Below, piece after piece: positions 17,035 to 24,777 of a stretch of 47,324 bases of DNA; positions within the stretch are counted from its first letter, which is position 1; every line of letters starts with the position of its first letter. The notes under the pieces were generated by a model. That model made no database searches. It worked only from the letters and a program-made list of their open reading frames with translations, and was not told where the DNA came from. The stretch spans positions 1-47,324 of the forward strand of contig JBBDXW010000011.1 in the NCBI GenBank assembly GCA_040902105.1, read 5' to 3'. This DNA comes from IDS-8 sp040902105 (lineage in GTDB: Bacteria; Pseudomonadota; Gammaproteobacteria; Steroidobacterales; Woeseiaceae). A program made the translations under genes and the position numbers.

Positions 17035-17248
17035 AATTCTGTGCGGTACAAACATTTCTGCTGCGCAGACTCCCGGTACGGTCCACTCGGGAGCGTCGGA
17101 GTAGTTCGTTCGTCTCTGGCACAAGCAGGGCTGCCGTCCGGGGGTGTTCCACGAGCGAGTTTCCCGTGTCTGAGCACGTGGAATACCCCCGGACGGTACT
17201 CCTGCGTCGTCAAAAGCAACCTGCGCTTGGGCTGGTGCGGAGGCTCGC
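17035..17248. repeat. Composite of family 2 end and family 1 copy C
   Basis: The left 45 bases (around CATTTCTGCTGCGCAGACTCC) resemble the right end of the long palindrome at 20014-20223. Then a family 1 element follows. Its stem is CCGTCCGGGGGTGTTCCACG at 17134-17153 against CGTGGAATACCCCCGGACGG at 17177-17196, with only one non-Watson-Crick position. The loop is nearly identical to copies A and D. The tail GTCAAAAGCAACCTGCGC extends to about 17248. Together they fill the gap between the MATE and ABC genes. Confidence 0.75.
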
Positions 17249-17287
17249 CAGTACAATTCGTTGCATAATAAGAACGAGGAAAGCATT

Positions 17288-17329
17288 GTGATTGAATTAA
17301 CTTTTACAGCGAACATGGCGGGGCTTTAG
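17288..17329 (+). CDS. Possible 13-residue leader peptide overlapping the ABC gene start
   Basis: A short frame, GTG start, encodes MIELTFTANMAGL and ends in TAG, whose last base is the first base of the ABC gene's GTG start (TAGTG). AGGA lies 8 bases before the leader start, while the ABC gene has no good ribosome site of its own. This is the geometry of translational coupling. It could equally be the remnant of an older gene start. Confidence 0.4.
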   Translation: MIELTFTANMAGL

Positions 17330-18159
17330 TGGTGGCGTCCGTGATTCGGCGAGACGAGCACGACGTCCCGCTGCTCGATATCCACAACGCGACGATATTT
17401 CGCGGCCGCACGCAGGTTTTCGACGGATTCAGTCTTAAGATCGGACAACACGAACAGGTGGCGATTCTCGGCCCGAACGGTTCCGGCAAGACCACGCTCC
17501 TCAAGGTGATCAATCGCGAAATCTACCCGGTGGCGTCCGACGACTCTTGGGTACGGATTCTCGGGCAAAGCAACTGGAACGTCTGGGACCTGCGCTCGCG
17601 CATCGGCATCGTCTCGCATGACCTGCAGTCGCGTTACCGGGACAGGACCTCCGCCTTGAACGTAGTGCTGTCCGGTTATCTCGCGAGTGTCGGCGTGCAT
17701 GGAATGCTTGCTGACCGGATCACCGGCGAACAGAAGGAAGCCGCCCGGAACATCCTGGCCGACTTGGGCGTAGAGTCGCTCGCCGATACGCCGCTCCGGC
17801 ACATGTCTACCGGACAGCAACGGCGCTGCCTGCTGGGGCGCGCCCTCGTCCACGAACCCGACACATTGATCCTGGACGAGCCCACCGCAGGGCTGGATCT
17901 GACCGCGAGCTTCGACTATCTCGCGAGGATCCGGCGACTGGTTGCAGCCGGGAAGAACATCGTCCTGGTGACACACCTGCTGAACGAAATCCCGCCCGAG
18001 ATAGAACGGGTTATTCTGATTCGCGGCGGCGCGATTGTCGCCGACGGACCCAAAGCGGAGGTGCTGACCGTGGACAATCTGCAGAAGGCGTATGGGACAC
18101 CTCTCAGGCTCACCAGGGTGGACGATTACTATCTAGCGTACCCTGCTACACCGTCCTGA
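17329..18159 (+). CDS. Solo ABC transporter ATP-binding protein
   Basis: A 276-residue ATPase with all expected motifs: Walker A GPNGSGKTT at 48-56, a Q-loop-like SHDLQSRY near 97, signature MSTGQQRR near 158, Walker B LILDEPTAGLD near 177 and switch histidine VTHLLNEI near 210. The signature MSTGQ replaces the usual LSGGQ, as in the ModF/YlmA-like subgroup of cytosolic or solo ATPases. No permease or binding protein gene is nearby, so its transport partner, if any, is elsewhere. Translation may be coupled to the short upstream leader. A hairpin overlapping its stop codon may end the transcript. Confidence 0.88.
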   Translation: MVASVIRRDEHDVPLLDIHNATIFRGRTQVFDGFSLKIGQHEQVAILGPNGSGKTTLLKVINREIYPVASDDSWVRILGQSNWNVWDLRSRIGIVSHDLQSRYRDRTSALNVVLSGYLASVGVHGMLADRITGEQKEAARNILADLGVESLADTPLRHMSTGQQRRCLLGRALVHEPDTLILDEPTAGLDLTASFDYLARIRRLVAAGKNIVLVTHLLNEIPPEIERVILIRGGAIVADGPKAEVLTVDNLQKAYGTPLRLTRVDDYYLAYPATPS

Positions 18160-18179
18160 GCGTCCGGATGAGGACGGTG
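18149..18179 (+). terminator. Hairpin at the end of the ABC gene
   Basis: CACCGTCCT (18149-18157) pairs perfectly with AGGACGGTG (18171-18179) across a 13-base loop. The stem starts inside the last codons and takes in the first base of the TGA stop. The following GAATTTAAAAA is AT-rich but has no proper U tract, so a Rho-independent terminator is only possible, not certain. Confidence 0.4.
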
Positions 18180-18239
18180 GAATTTAAAAACGTGACGGAC
18201 TAGGATGCGCCCCATGTCGAATGAACCTAGTCTCGTGCA

Positions 18240-18980
18240 ATGATTCGTCGACTTTGCATGGGCTTCATTGTTTGCACCGCTGCGCTCACGGCTGCGTGCC
18301 CCGTAGCCGCTAGTGAGGCCATGGCGACCGCCCCGGGCACGACGGCAACCGCAACCGGTCTGTCAAACTTCGGGCTCTCGTCCGCCATCATAACCATCGC
18401 CTGCGTCCTGTTACTGGCCCTGCTGTTCCGTGGCTCCACATCGAAAGTTACAGCCTACGTGAGCGCGAAGAGAGGCAAGCTGCGGCTGCGAAGGACACTC
18501 CGACGCAGAAGCCGCGATGTACTGGAAGATGTCATTTTGCCCGGGGCGTACGGTGGCCTGACGCAAATAGACTTCGCGATCCTCACTTCCGGCGGCATCC
18601 TTTGCATTCGTGCCAAGCATTGCAACGGTACCGTGTTCGGCAGTGACGACGACCCGCAGTGGAAGAACGTCGACGGCGTTCATCAACAGAAGTTCCTGAA
18701 TCCGGCGATCCAGAATGCAGGCCGCACCCGTGCATTGCAGAATGTCGTCCCGAATGTTCCTGTCGCGAATCTCGTTGTCTTTACAGGCTCCGTTCAGCTC
18801 GCGGCGCCCAAAGTCAGAAACGTCATCCACGTGCGCGACCTCGACAGCTACATCTCGAAATTCGTATTCGGTCCGTGCAAGATCAAGGACTGGGATGCCG
18901 TATGGCTGACCGTCCGGTCGGCACTCCTCACAGACGAAGGATCACTCAAAGATTTCCGCGCACAGCTCAGCTTTTCATAG
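18240..18980 (+). CDS. Membrane-anchored NERD-like protein with altered active-site motif
   Basis: A 246-residue protein. Residues 1-24 look like a signal peptide, a membrane helix lies at about 47-63 and a basic stretch follows (KLRLRRTLRRRSRD, 80-93). From about 95 the sequence tracks the nuclease-related domain: the core Asp in TQIDFAILTSGGILCI (D111), then a later W141 and the FLNPAIQNAGR segment. Where NERD proteins have the catalytic ExK triplet, this one reads RAK (124-126), so the glutamate is lost. DNA cleavage is therefore doubtful and a binding or structural role more likely. It precedes an MBL-fold hydrolase gene by 21 bases. Confidence 0.75.
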   Translation: MIRRLCMGFIVCTAALTAACPVAASEAMATAPGTTATATGLSNFGLSSAIITIACVLLLALLFRGSTSKVTAYVSAKRGKLRLRRTLRRRSRDVLEDVILPGAYGGLTQIDFAILTSGGILCIRAKHCNGTVFGSDDDPQWKNVDGVHQQKFLNPAIQNAGRTRALQNVVPNVPVANLVVFTGSVQLAAPKVRNVIHVRDLDSYISKFVFGPCKIKDWDAVWLTVRSALLTDEGSLKDFRAQLSFS

Positions 18981-19001
18981 CATCCGCGGGTTCGGCCGAC
19001 A

Positions 19002-20015
19002 GTGAGGAAGGTGCGGCTATGGTTGCAGGTCATTGCGGGATCCCTGCTGATCATGGTCGTGGTCGCGGTCTCGTTCGTCGCCTGGCGCTGGCAGGAACGT
19101 CCCGACGTCTCGGAGCTCAACTGGCCCGTCGCGACATCGACGGGTGAATCCGCCGAGCAGGTTACTGTAACCTGGCTCGGTATTGCGACGCTGTTGTTCG
19201 ACGACGGCGAGACGCAGATTCTCACCGACGGAACGTTTTCACGACCGGGCATTTTCGACATCCTGTCGCAGCGCCGCATCCATTCCGATGTCGGCACCAT
19301 CAATTACGCAATCTCCGAATTCCGCATGGACCGGCTTGCTGCCATTATCCCGCTTCATTCGCATTTCGATCATGCGATGGATACAGGCCTGGTGGCCAAC
19401 CGGACACCTGCGGTCATTCTCGGATCAGAGTCGACCGCGAATATTGCGCTCGGCGCGAAGGTGCCGGTCAGCCAGTATCAGATCCTGGCAAGCGGTGAAA
19501 CGCGTCAGTTCGGGAACTTCACGATAACGCTGATCGAATCGCGGCATGCGCCGATCGGCATCGGCAACCAGCCGTGGTTTCCGGGCACGATTGATGAACC
19601 GCTCGAACAGCCGGCCCGCATCTCCGACTGGCGGGAAGGCGGGGCGTGGTCGCTACTGATCGGCCATCCGCAAGGTACTGCTCTCGTCCAGGGGAGCGGC
19701 GGTTTCGTCGAAGACGCTCTGCCGGAGGCCAGCGCCGATGTCGTAATGCTCGGAATCGGCGGCATAGCCGCATTGGGGCGCGAGTACGTCGAGCGGTACT
19801 GGGCGGAAACGGTGACCCGGACAGGCGCGACGCGCGTATTTCCGGTGCACTTCGAGGACTACACCCAGCCGTTCGGCGAAGTGCTGCTGTTCCCGGATAT
19901 AGTCGACAAGGTCACCGTCACCGCCGGCTGGATCGATGAGCTTGCCGCAGACAATGAGCCTCCCGTCAGCGTCAGCATGCTGCCCTTCGGTGAGCCGGTG
20001 GCGATTTTTCCCTAG
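19002..20015 (+). CDS. Membrane-anchored metallo-beta-lactamase-fold hydrolase
   Basis: A 337-residue protein with an N-terminal membrane helix at about 8-28 and an MBL-fold domain behind it. The zinc motif HSHFDH is at 119-124, with a further histidine in ESRHAPIG and one in FPVHFEDY near the C-terminus. It resembles the YcfP/RomA-like (L-ascorbate-6-phosphate lactonase or NAPE-PLD related) branch; the substrate is unknown. The GTG at 19002 is used here, but a second in-frame GTG at 19011 directly follows GAGGAAG and could serve instead. It probably shares a transcript with the NERD-like gene. A long palindromic repeat begins inside its stop codon. Confidence 0.83.
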   Translation: MRKVRLWLQVIAGSLLIMVVVAVSFVAWRWQERPDVSELNWPVATSTGESAEQVTVTWLGIATLLFDDGETQILTDGTFSRPGIFDILSQRRIHSDVGTINYAISEFRMDRLAAIIPLHSHFDHAMDTGLVANRTPAVILGSESTANIALGAKVPVSQYQILASGETRQFGNFTITLIESRHAPIGIGNQPWFPGTIDEPLEQPARISDWREGGAWSLLIGHPQGTALVQGSGGFVEDALPEASADVVMLGIGGIAALGREYVERYWAETVTRTGATRVFPVHFEDYTQPFGEVLLFPDIVDKVTVTAGWIDELAADNEPPVSVSMLPFGEPVAIFP

Positions 20016-20223
20016 GAGTCTGCGCGGTAGAAATTTCCGTAGCGAGAATGTGCCACAGCGAGGACAGTTTTTCGTTCTTTTGAGGCGCATAGTCATTCTA
20101 CGCAACGAAAAAGAATGGAAAAATGGACCGCTGTGGCGCATTCGTACGACTGCATGGATGCAGGAGTTAGGGCGAAGCAGGATGCCAGAGCCGAGCAGGA
20201 ATATTTCTACCGCGCAGACTCCT
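20014..20223. repeat. Family 2 long imperfect palindrome (MITE-like)
   Basis: About 210 bases. Ends are AGGAGTCTGCGCGGTAGAAA and its inverse TTTCTACCGCGCAGACTCCT. Inner arms also pair: GAATGTGCCACAGCG near 20047 against CGCTGTGGCGCATTC near 20129. An AT-rich centre holds TTCTACGCAACG. The first base overlaps the MBL gene's TAG. There is no coding capacity. Confidence 0.78.
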
Positions 20224-20269
20224 GGCGTCGTTTTTTTCCGGCCGCCCGACGGATGACCGGGCGATGGTT

Positions 20270-20578
20270 TCATTCCGGGGCAACGCTCAGCTCGGCCAGC
20301 AGATCGCTGATACCGCCACGTGACACGATCAGATTTTCCTTGGCCTCTTTCGCCAGATGCTTGATCCTGAGTTCCACGCGGGTGGCGAGGCTTCGATCCC
20401 CGACTTCGGACTGTAATACGAGCTTGAGTGGTCCGCGGCCGCGCAGATACCTGGACCCCTTTGCACCGTGCCCGTGTTCTGCGACGCGGCGCGGCACGTC
20501 GGTGGCGATGCCCGTGTAAAGGGAGCCATCGGCGCAACGCAGCATGTATACGCTCCATCGGGTATTCGCGGCGGGCAT
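20270..20578 (-). CDS. GIY-YIG endonuclease-superfamily protein (UPF0213/YhbQ type)
   Basis: A 102-residue single-domain protein starting MPAANTRW. The GIY-YIG core reads WSVYMLRCADGSLYTGIATD near residues 8-27, followed by the conserved arginine in VPRRVAEHGHG and by the GRGPLKLVLQSEVGDRSLATRVELRIKHL-type helix that carries the catalytic glutamate region. Length and form fit the small YhbQ family, which may act in DNA repair. A longer upstream frame would overlap the Imm10-like gene and is not used. It lies 16 bases downstream of that gene, probably in the same transcript. Confidence 0.84.
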   Translation of the reverse strand: MPAANTRWSVYMLRCADGSLYTGIATDVPRRVAEHGHGAKGSRYLRGRGPLKLVLQSEVGDRSLATRVELRIKHLAKEAKENLIVSRGGISDLLAELSVAPE

Positions 20579-20594
20579 CCGGGTCGCTGGCGCC

Positions 20595-20966
20595 TCAGGC
20601 GTTGCCACAGCAAAGCGTGTCGCCGAGCACCAGGAATGCACCCTTCTCGACGCTGGCCCTGTTTTCGGAAGTCTCGTCATACGTCAGGACAATTTCGTTC
20701 GCGCCGTCCAGAGCGGCAGCGGGCTCGTGGAGAGCAAGCGTCAGTACGTTTCCCGTAAGTCTCGCTTCGCGAATCAGATCATGCCCCGCCAACTGACGCT
20801 CATTGATCTCGAGGTACGTCGACTCCTCGTAGTCCTTCCCGGTTGCGCGCATCAACAGCAGGTAATCGTCGATGTCGCCGGTTGAGGTCGTGCGGGCAAA
20901 GAACAACATCGTTGCGTTTTCCCGGATGTCGAATGCGACGGTGTCGTAGTTTCGATTATTGGACAT
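20595..20966 (-). CDS. Imm10-like (immunity protein 10 family) protein, tentative
   Basis: A 123-residue cytosolic protein starting MSNNRNYDTVAF. Its order of conserved-looking blocks (DDYLLLMRA, then STYLEINERQLAGHDLI, then an alternating LTGNVLTLALHEPAA segment and NEIVLTYDET) is reminiscent of the Imm10 family. Some members of that family neutralise polymorphic toxins, while many are orphans. The match is from memory of the pattern, not a search. No toxin gene is nearby. Neighbours are an acyltransferase 36 bases upstream and a GIY-YIG protein 16 bases downstream. An in-frame ATG five codons earlier (20981) is another possible start. Confidence 0.55.
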   Translation of the reverse strand: MSNNRNYDTVAFDIRENATMLFFARTTSTGDIDDYLLLMRATGKDYEESTYLEINERQLAGHDLIREARLTGNVLTLALHEPAAALDGANEIVLTYDETSENRASVEKGAFLVLGDTLCCGNA

Positions 20967-21002
20967 GATGCATGCCTTCAAACGAACCGGGATCAGTGCA
21001 GT

Positions 21003-21929
21003 TTACGCGAAATCAGCGTCGGCTGCTCGCCCTGCCTCGGCCCGGAGCCTGTCGATCGCCATGTCCTTTTCCGACCAGATCTCCGTAAGCCAGCGATGAA
21101 ACGTGGTGCGATACTCACGATCCTGTGAATAGTCTCCGTTGAGCAACCAGTCTTCGACTGATCGTTTCTCGACGTCGATGACCACACGCCCCAGTTCGCC
21201 ACAGCACATATCCCAGAACTTGACGACGCCGTCGGGATAAACAACGGTGACATCCAGTATGGCGTCGAACATATTACCCATCGATGACAACGCCAGCGCA
21301 ATGCCGCCGGCACGCGGCGGCAGCAGGTTGTCGAACGGCGACGCACGCTTTTCCTTCTTTTCGACGCTGAACCGGGTGCCTTCGACAAAGTTGATGACCG
21401 AGGTCGGCGTCGTGCTGAATTTTTTGCAGGCTTCCTGCGTGGCTTTCAGATCCTGGCCCTTCTTTTCCGGGTGTTTGGCCAGGTACGACTTCGAGTAGCG
21501 CTTCATGAAGGGCATGTCCAGTGCCCACCAGGCGATGCCAAGAAGCGGGAACCAGATAAGTTCCTGCTTGATGAAGAACTTGAGGAACGGGATGCGCCGG
21601 TTGAAAACGGTCTGAAGGATCACGATGTCGGACCAGGTCTGGTGGTTCGCGATTACAAGATACCAGCCGTGACGGTTGAGGCCCTGGAGGCCACGGGCAT
21701 CGAGCACGGCGCTCCTGCGCAAGCCAAGGATAATCGCATTTCCGCTGACCCAGTTTTCGCCGATCGCCATCAGCCAGCGAGTTATCCCCCGCCGAATTTC
21801 CTTCACAGGTACAAGCAGCTTCAGCATCGCGAGCGCAAAAAGAGGGACAACCCACAGAATGGTATTGACGGCGAGCGCGGCGAAGGCGAACAAGCCGCGC
21901 AGATTTTTTGTAATTGTTCCCGGCAACAT
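21003..21929 (-). CDS. PlsC/YihG-type acyltransferase
   Basis: A 308-residue membrane-bound acyltransferase. It opens with one or two hydrophobic helices (residues 10-40). The catalytic HX4D box is in VIANHQTWSD near 95-104, and the acceptor-binding EGTRF motif lies near 183. The size and the WWALDMPFMKRYSK stretch match the YihG/LPLAT group, which transfers acyl chains to lysophosphatidic acid or related acceptors at the cytoplasmic membrane. GAGG sits 5 bases before the start. It leads a likely three-gene transcript with the Imm10-like and GIY-YIG genes and is divergent from the NYN protein. Confidence 0.9.
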   Translation of the reverse strand: MLPGTITKNLRGLFAFAALAVNTILWVVPLFALAMLKLLVPVKEIRRGITRWLMAIGENWVSGNAIILGLRRSAVLDARGLQGLNRHGWYLVIANHQTWSDIVILQTVFNRRIPFLKFFIKQELIWFPLLGIAWWALDMPFMKRYSKSYLAKHPEKKGQDLKATQEACKKFSTTPTSVINFVEGTRFSVEKKEKRASPFDNLLPPRAGGIALALSSMGNMFDAILDVTVVYPDGVVKFWDMCCGELGRVVIDVEKRSVEDWLLNGDYSQDREYRTTFHRWLTEIWSEKDMAIDRLRAEAGRAADADFA

Positions 21930-22157
21930 ATCGCCTCATTTCAGCGCGCACGGCCCGCGGAACATTCTAGTGTACGACAGCATTGGCCGCCCGCGCATTT
22001 TCCGGCCTGGGATGTCCGGACGCGATGCGGCATGTCGCACGCGCCGGTGCTGCCGGCCCCCCGGCTATAGGCTATGCGGAGCAATCTCGTTTATCCTTGG
22101 CCGGCCGGGCAATTCAGCCGAACGACCGGGGCAGCACATTTCGCACAGGATAGAATA

Positions 22158-22892
22158 TTGAATTCGGATAAGAGAACAGGACAGCTTGCCGTGCTTATCG
22201 ATGCCGATAATGCACAGCCGACCATTGTCGAGGGGTTGCTCGCCGAGATCGCACAGTACGGCACGGCCAGCGTCAAACGAATTTACGGAGACTGGACCCT
22301 GCCCTCCCTCAAAGGCTGGAAGGAAACGCTGCTGGAGCACTCCATTCAACCCATGCAGCAATTTGGCTATACCAAGGGCAAGAATGCGACGGACAGCGCG
22401 ATGATCATCGACGCGATGGACTTGCTTTACAGCCACAACTTCACCGGCTTCTGTATCGTCTCGAGCGACAGTGACTTTACGCGCCTGGCGTCACGCATCC
22501 GTGAAGCCGGGCTCACCGTGTATGGCTTTGGCGAAAAGAAGACACCGTCAGCATTCGTATCCGCCTGCGACAAATTCGTTTACACCGAAGTGCTTCGCGC
22601 GAAAGGCGAGAGCAGCGCACCGTTGAAGCAGGATGAGAAGCTCATCATCCTGCTAACGAATGCAATCGAAGCTACGTCGGACGACGATGGCTGGGCGCAG
22701 CTTGGTCCCGTAGGCAGCAACATCGCCAAGCAATCGCCGGAATTTGACCCGCGCAACTACGGCTACCGGAAGCTCAGGGAACTCGTTGCAGCAACCAAAT
22801 TGTTCGACATTCGCGAACAATCGCTCGGCGAGGGCCAGCCGAAGTCGATTTACGTGAAAGACAAGCGCAAAAAAGTAAGTCGTAGTCCCTGA
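22158..22892 (+). CDS. NYN-domain RNase with C-terminal LOTUS (OST-HTH) domain
   Basis: A 244-residue protein. The NYN (PIN-like) nuclease domain spans about 1-145: QLAVLIDADNAQP with the first metal aspartates, KRIYGDWT, NATDSAMIIDAMDLLY and FCIVSSDSDFTRLASRI, so all acidic ligands are kept. A LOTUS domain follows at about 160-240 (LITNAIE-like helix, DGWAQLGPVG, FDPRNYGYRKLRELV), a known RNA-binding partner in such proteins. The TTG start is preferred because AGGA is 7 bases upstream and the protein then begins MNSDKRTGQLAV as relatives do. An ATG at 22074 would add a sequence with no family look. The MAPEG gene follows after 24 bases. Confidence 0.88.
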   Translation: MNSDKRTGQLAVLIDADNAQPTIVEGLLAEIAQYGTASVKRIYGDWTLPSLKGWKETLLEHSIQPMQQFGYTKGKNATDSAMIIDAMDLLYSHNFTGFCIVSSDSDFTRLASRIREAGLTVYGFGEKKTPSAFVSACDKFVYTEVLRAKGESSAPLKQDEKLIILLTNAIEATSDDDGWAQLGPVGSNIAKQSPEFDPRNYGYRKLRELVAATKLFDIREQSLGEGQPKSIYVKDKRKKVSRSP

Positions 22893-22916
22893 TAAATATT
22901 CAAGGAGTCCGATGCG

Positions 22917-23330
22917 GTGAACGTTCTCTATCCTGTATTTGCGATGTTTGCGTTAACCGCGTTTTGTCTTTTTCGTCTGGCATCGTTGCGATTTGCGGCG
23001 GTGCGGCGGGGCGAGATCGACCCCAGGTTCTTCAAGCTGTACCGGAATGCCGAGGAGCCCGACAAGCTTCGGGTTTATTCCCGTCACCTCTCGAATCTTT
23101 TCGAGGCTCCGGTACTGTTCTACGTGATCGCTATCCTTGCGTTTTCGACCCAGCAGACCGGCTTGCTGCCCTTGTGCCTTGCCTGGGCTTATGTTGTTCT
23201 GCGCTATGCACACAGCTACGTGCATTTAACCTCCAATCACATCCTGACGCGGTTCCGGCTTTTCGCTCTCAGCTGGCTTGTGCTGGCCGTGCTCTGGCTG
23301 GTGATTTTTGCCGGTATAGTAATGCGTTGA
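22917..23330 (+). CDS. MAPEG family membrane protein
   Basis: A 137-residue four-helix membrane protein. The pattern RNAEEPDKLRVYSRHLSNLFEAPVLFY, with the conserved RxxxNxxE-like loop, and the later YVVLRYAHSYVHLTSNHILTRFRLF are typical of the MAPEG superfamily (glutathione-dependent membrane enzymes). Many bacterial members have no known activity. The GTG start has AAGGAG about 10 bases upstream. It follows the NYN-LOTUS gene closely, though no functional link is evident. Confidence 0.88.
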   Translation: MNVLYPVFAMFALTAFCLFRLASLRFAAVRRGEIDPRFFKLYRNAEEPDKLRVYSRHLSNLFEAPVLFYVIAILAFSTQQTGLLPLCLAWAYVVLRYAHSYVHLTSNHILTRFRLFALSWLVLAVLWLVIFAGIVMR

Positions 23331-23521
23331 GGACTTGTGGCTGACAACCGGAAACGAATGACAGACGCTCGCTGTAGTGACCGCGACGACGACGGCGAAT
23401 CTGTTTTCGTTTTCATCCCCGGCCAGTATGGCACACCTGCCGGCAAAACCGTGCGCCGCTCGAAGCGGATGAAATCAATAGCGTAAAATCGGGCTCGCTA
23501 ATCGCGCTCCTGCGTGAGGGC

Positions 23522-24727
23522 ATGAATCAACCGGGAAATACGATGTCAGTATCACGTTTGAAAAACATCAGCATGATCGGTGTCGAACAGATGGGCAGTC
23601 TCGCAGACGACCTGGCAGACCCCGCACTCCTGCGGCTGGAGAATCTCGACACTGACATGCGTCCGCCGGCTGCTGCGCTTGAATTCACCAAGCGAGCTGT
23701 CGACGACGACGGCGCGAACAGCTATCTGCCGTTTATCGGGCTCAATTCGATCAGGCAGGCTGTTGCGCGCCTCGTCTCGCGACAGTCGGGCCAGGATTAC
23801 GACTGGAAAACCGAATGCGTCATCGCTGCGGGCGGTTTGTCCGGCATTCTTAACGTACTGCTCGCAACCCTCGAGCCCGGCGACGAAGTGCTGATGACGG
23901 ACCCAACCTATGTCGGACTCATTAACCGCGTTTATCTCGCCGGCGGCGTACCCCGTTTCGTACCGCTCGTGCCGCTGGCCGAAGGCTGGCGACTCGACCT
24001 CGTCGCGCTCGGCAGCCTCGACCCTTCGCGCATCAAGGCCGCCTTGCTCATGAGCCCGTCGATGCCGACCGGCGCGGTGTTTGACAGCGGCGAATGGCAG
24101 GCATTGGTGGAATTCTGCCAGCGTGCGGACTGCTGGCTGATCAACGATTCGGCGATGGAGCGCATCCTGTTTGACGGCCGGTCAGTGGTGCATCCGGCTT
24201 CATTTACCGGTATGCGCGACCGGGTGATCACCGTCGGGTCCGCCTCCAAGGAGTACCGCATGATTGGCTGGCGCGTCGGCTGGGTCGTCGGACCGGCGAG
24301 CGTCGTCGCAGACGTTGCGCGCATCAGTATCAGCAATGTCGTTTGCCAAACCGGCATTGCAATGGGTGCCGTCGCGGCGGCGATTGACGCAACGGACGAT
24401 GGAATTGCGGCGTGCACGCGGGAGCTGCAAGCACGGCGTGACCTGCTGATGGCGGAACTTGCAGACTTCAAGGTCATCCCGCCGCACGGCGGCTGGTCAT
24501 TTCTGGTCGATGTGTCGACGCTCGGCCTCGATGGCGCCGCCGCGTCGCGGCGCCTGCTGGAAAAAGCCGCCATAGCCGCGACACCGATGGTCAACTGGGG
24601 CAACCGCGAGACGGCGAAGTACCTCCGCGTCGTTTTTTCCAATGAGCCGTTGCACCGGCTCAAGGGCACAGGGCAGCGCTTTCACGTTGCCCTGATGCAG
24701 GGAGCGGCTGCGCAGGATGGACATTGA
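23522..24727 (+). CDS. Class I/II PLP-dependent aminotransferase
   Basis: A 401-residue fold-type I PLP enzyme. Landmarks are NSYLPFIGLNSIRQAVA near 65, the cofactor-binding AAGGLSGILNVLL near 100, MTDPTYVGLINRV, NDSAMERILFDG (where aspartate normally contacts the pyridine nitrogen), and the Schiff-base lysine in GSASKEYRMIGWRVGW near 240. The C-terminal arginine that holds the substrate carboxylate is in KYLRVVFSNE. The substrate cannot be assigned; aspartate or aromatic aminotransferase relatives are likely. GAGGG lies about 5 bases before the ATG. The folD start follows 50 bases after its stop. Confidence 0.9.
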   Translation: MNQPGNTMSVSRLKNISMIGVEQMGSLADDLADPALLRLENLDTDMRPPAAALEFTKRAVDDDGANSYLPFIGLNSIRQAVARLVSRQSGQDYDWKTECVIAAGGLSGILNVLLATLEPGDEVLMTDPTYVGLINRVYLAGGVPRFVPLVPLAEGWRLDLVALGSLDPSRIKAALLMSPSMPTGAVFDSGEWQALVEFCQRADCWLINDSAMERILFDGRSVVHPASFTGMRDRVITVGSASKEYRMIGWRVGWVVGPASVVADVARISISNVVCQTGIAMGAVAAAIDATDDGIAACTRELQARRDLLMAELADFKVIPPHGGWSFLVDVSTLGLDGAAASRRLLEKAAIAATPMVNWGNRETAKYLRVVFSNEPLHRLKGTGQRFHVALMQGAAAQDGH

Positions 24728-24777
24728 TCCGCGACCGTCTGCCGGTGACGCTTTGCAATGAGCAGGGAATCGCATTC

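Noticed and set aside
15624..17219. 531-codon open frame on the minus strand opposite the MATE gene
   Set aside because: Composition is arginine, aspartate and glutamine rich without domains, and the plus-strand MATE protein is complete.
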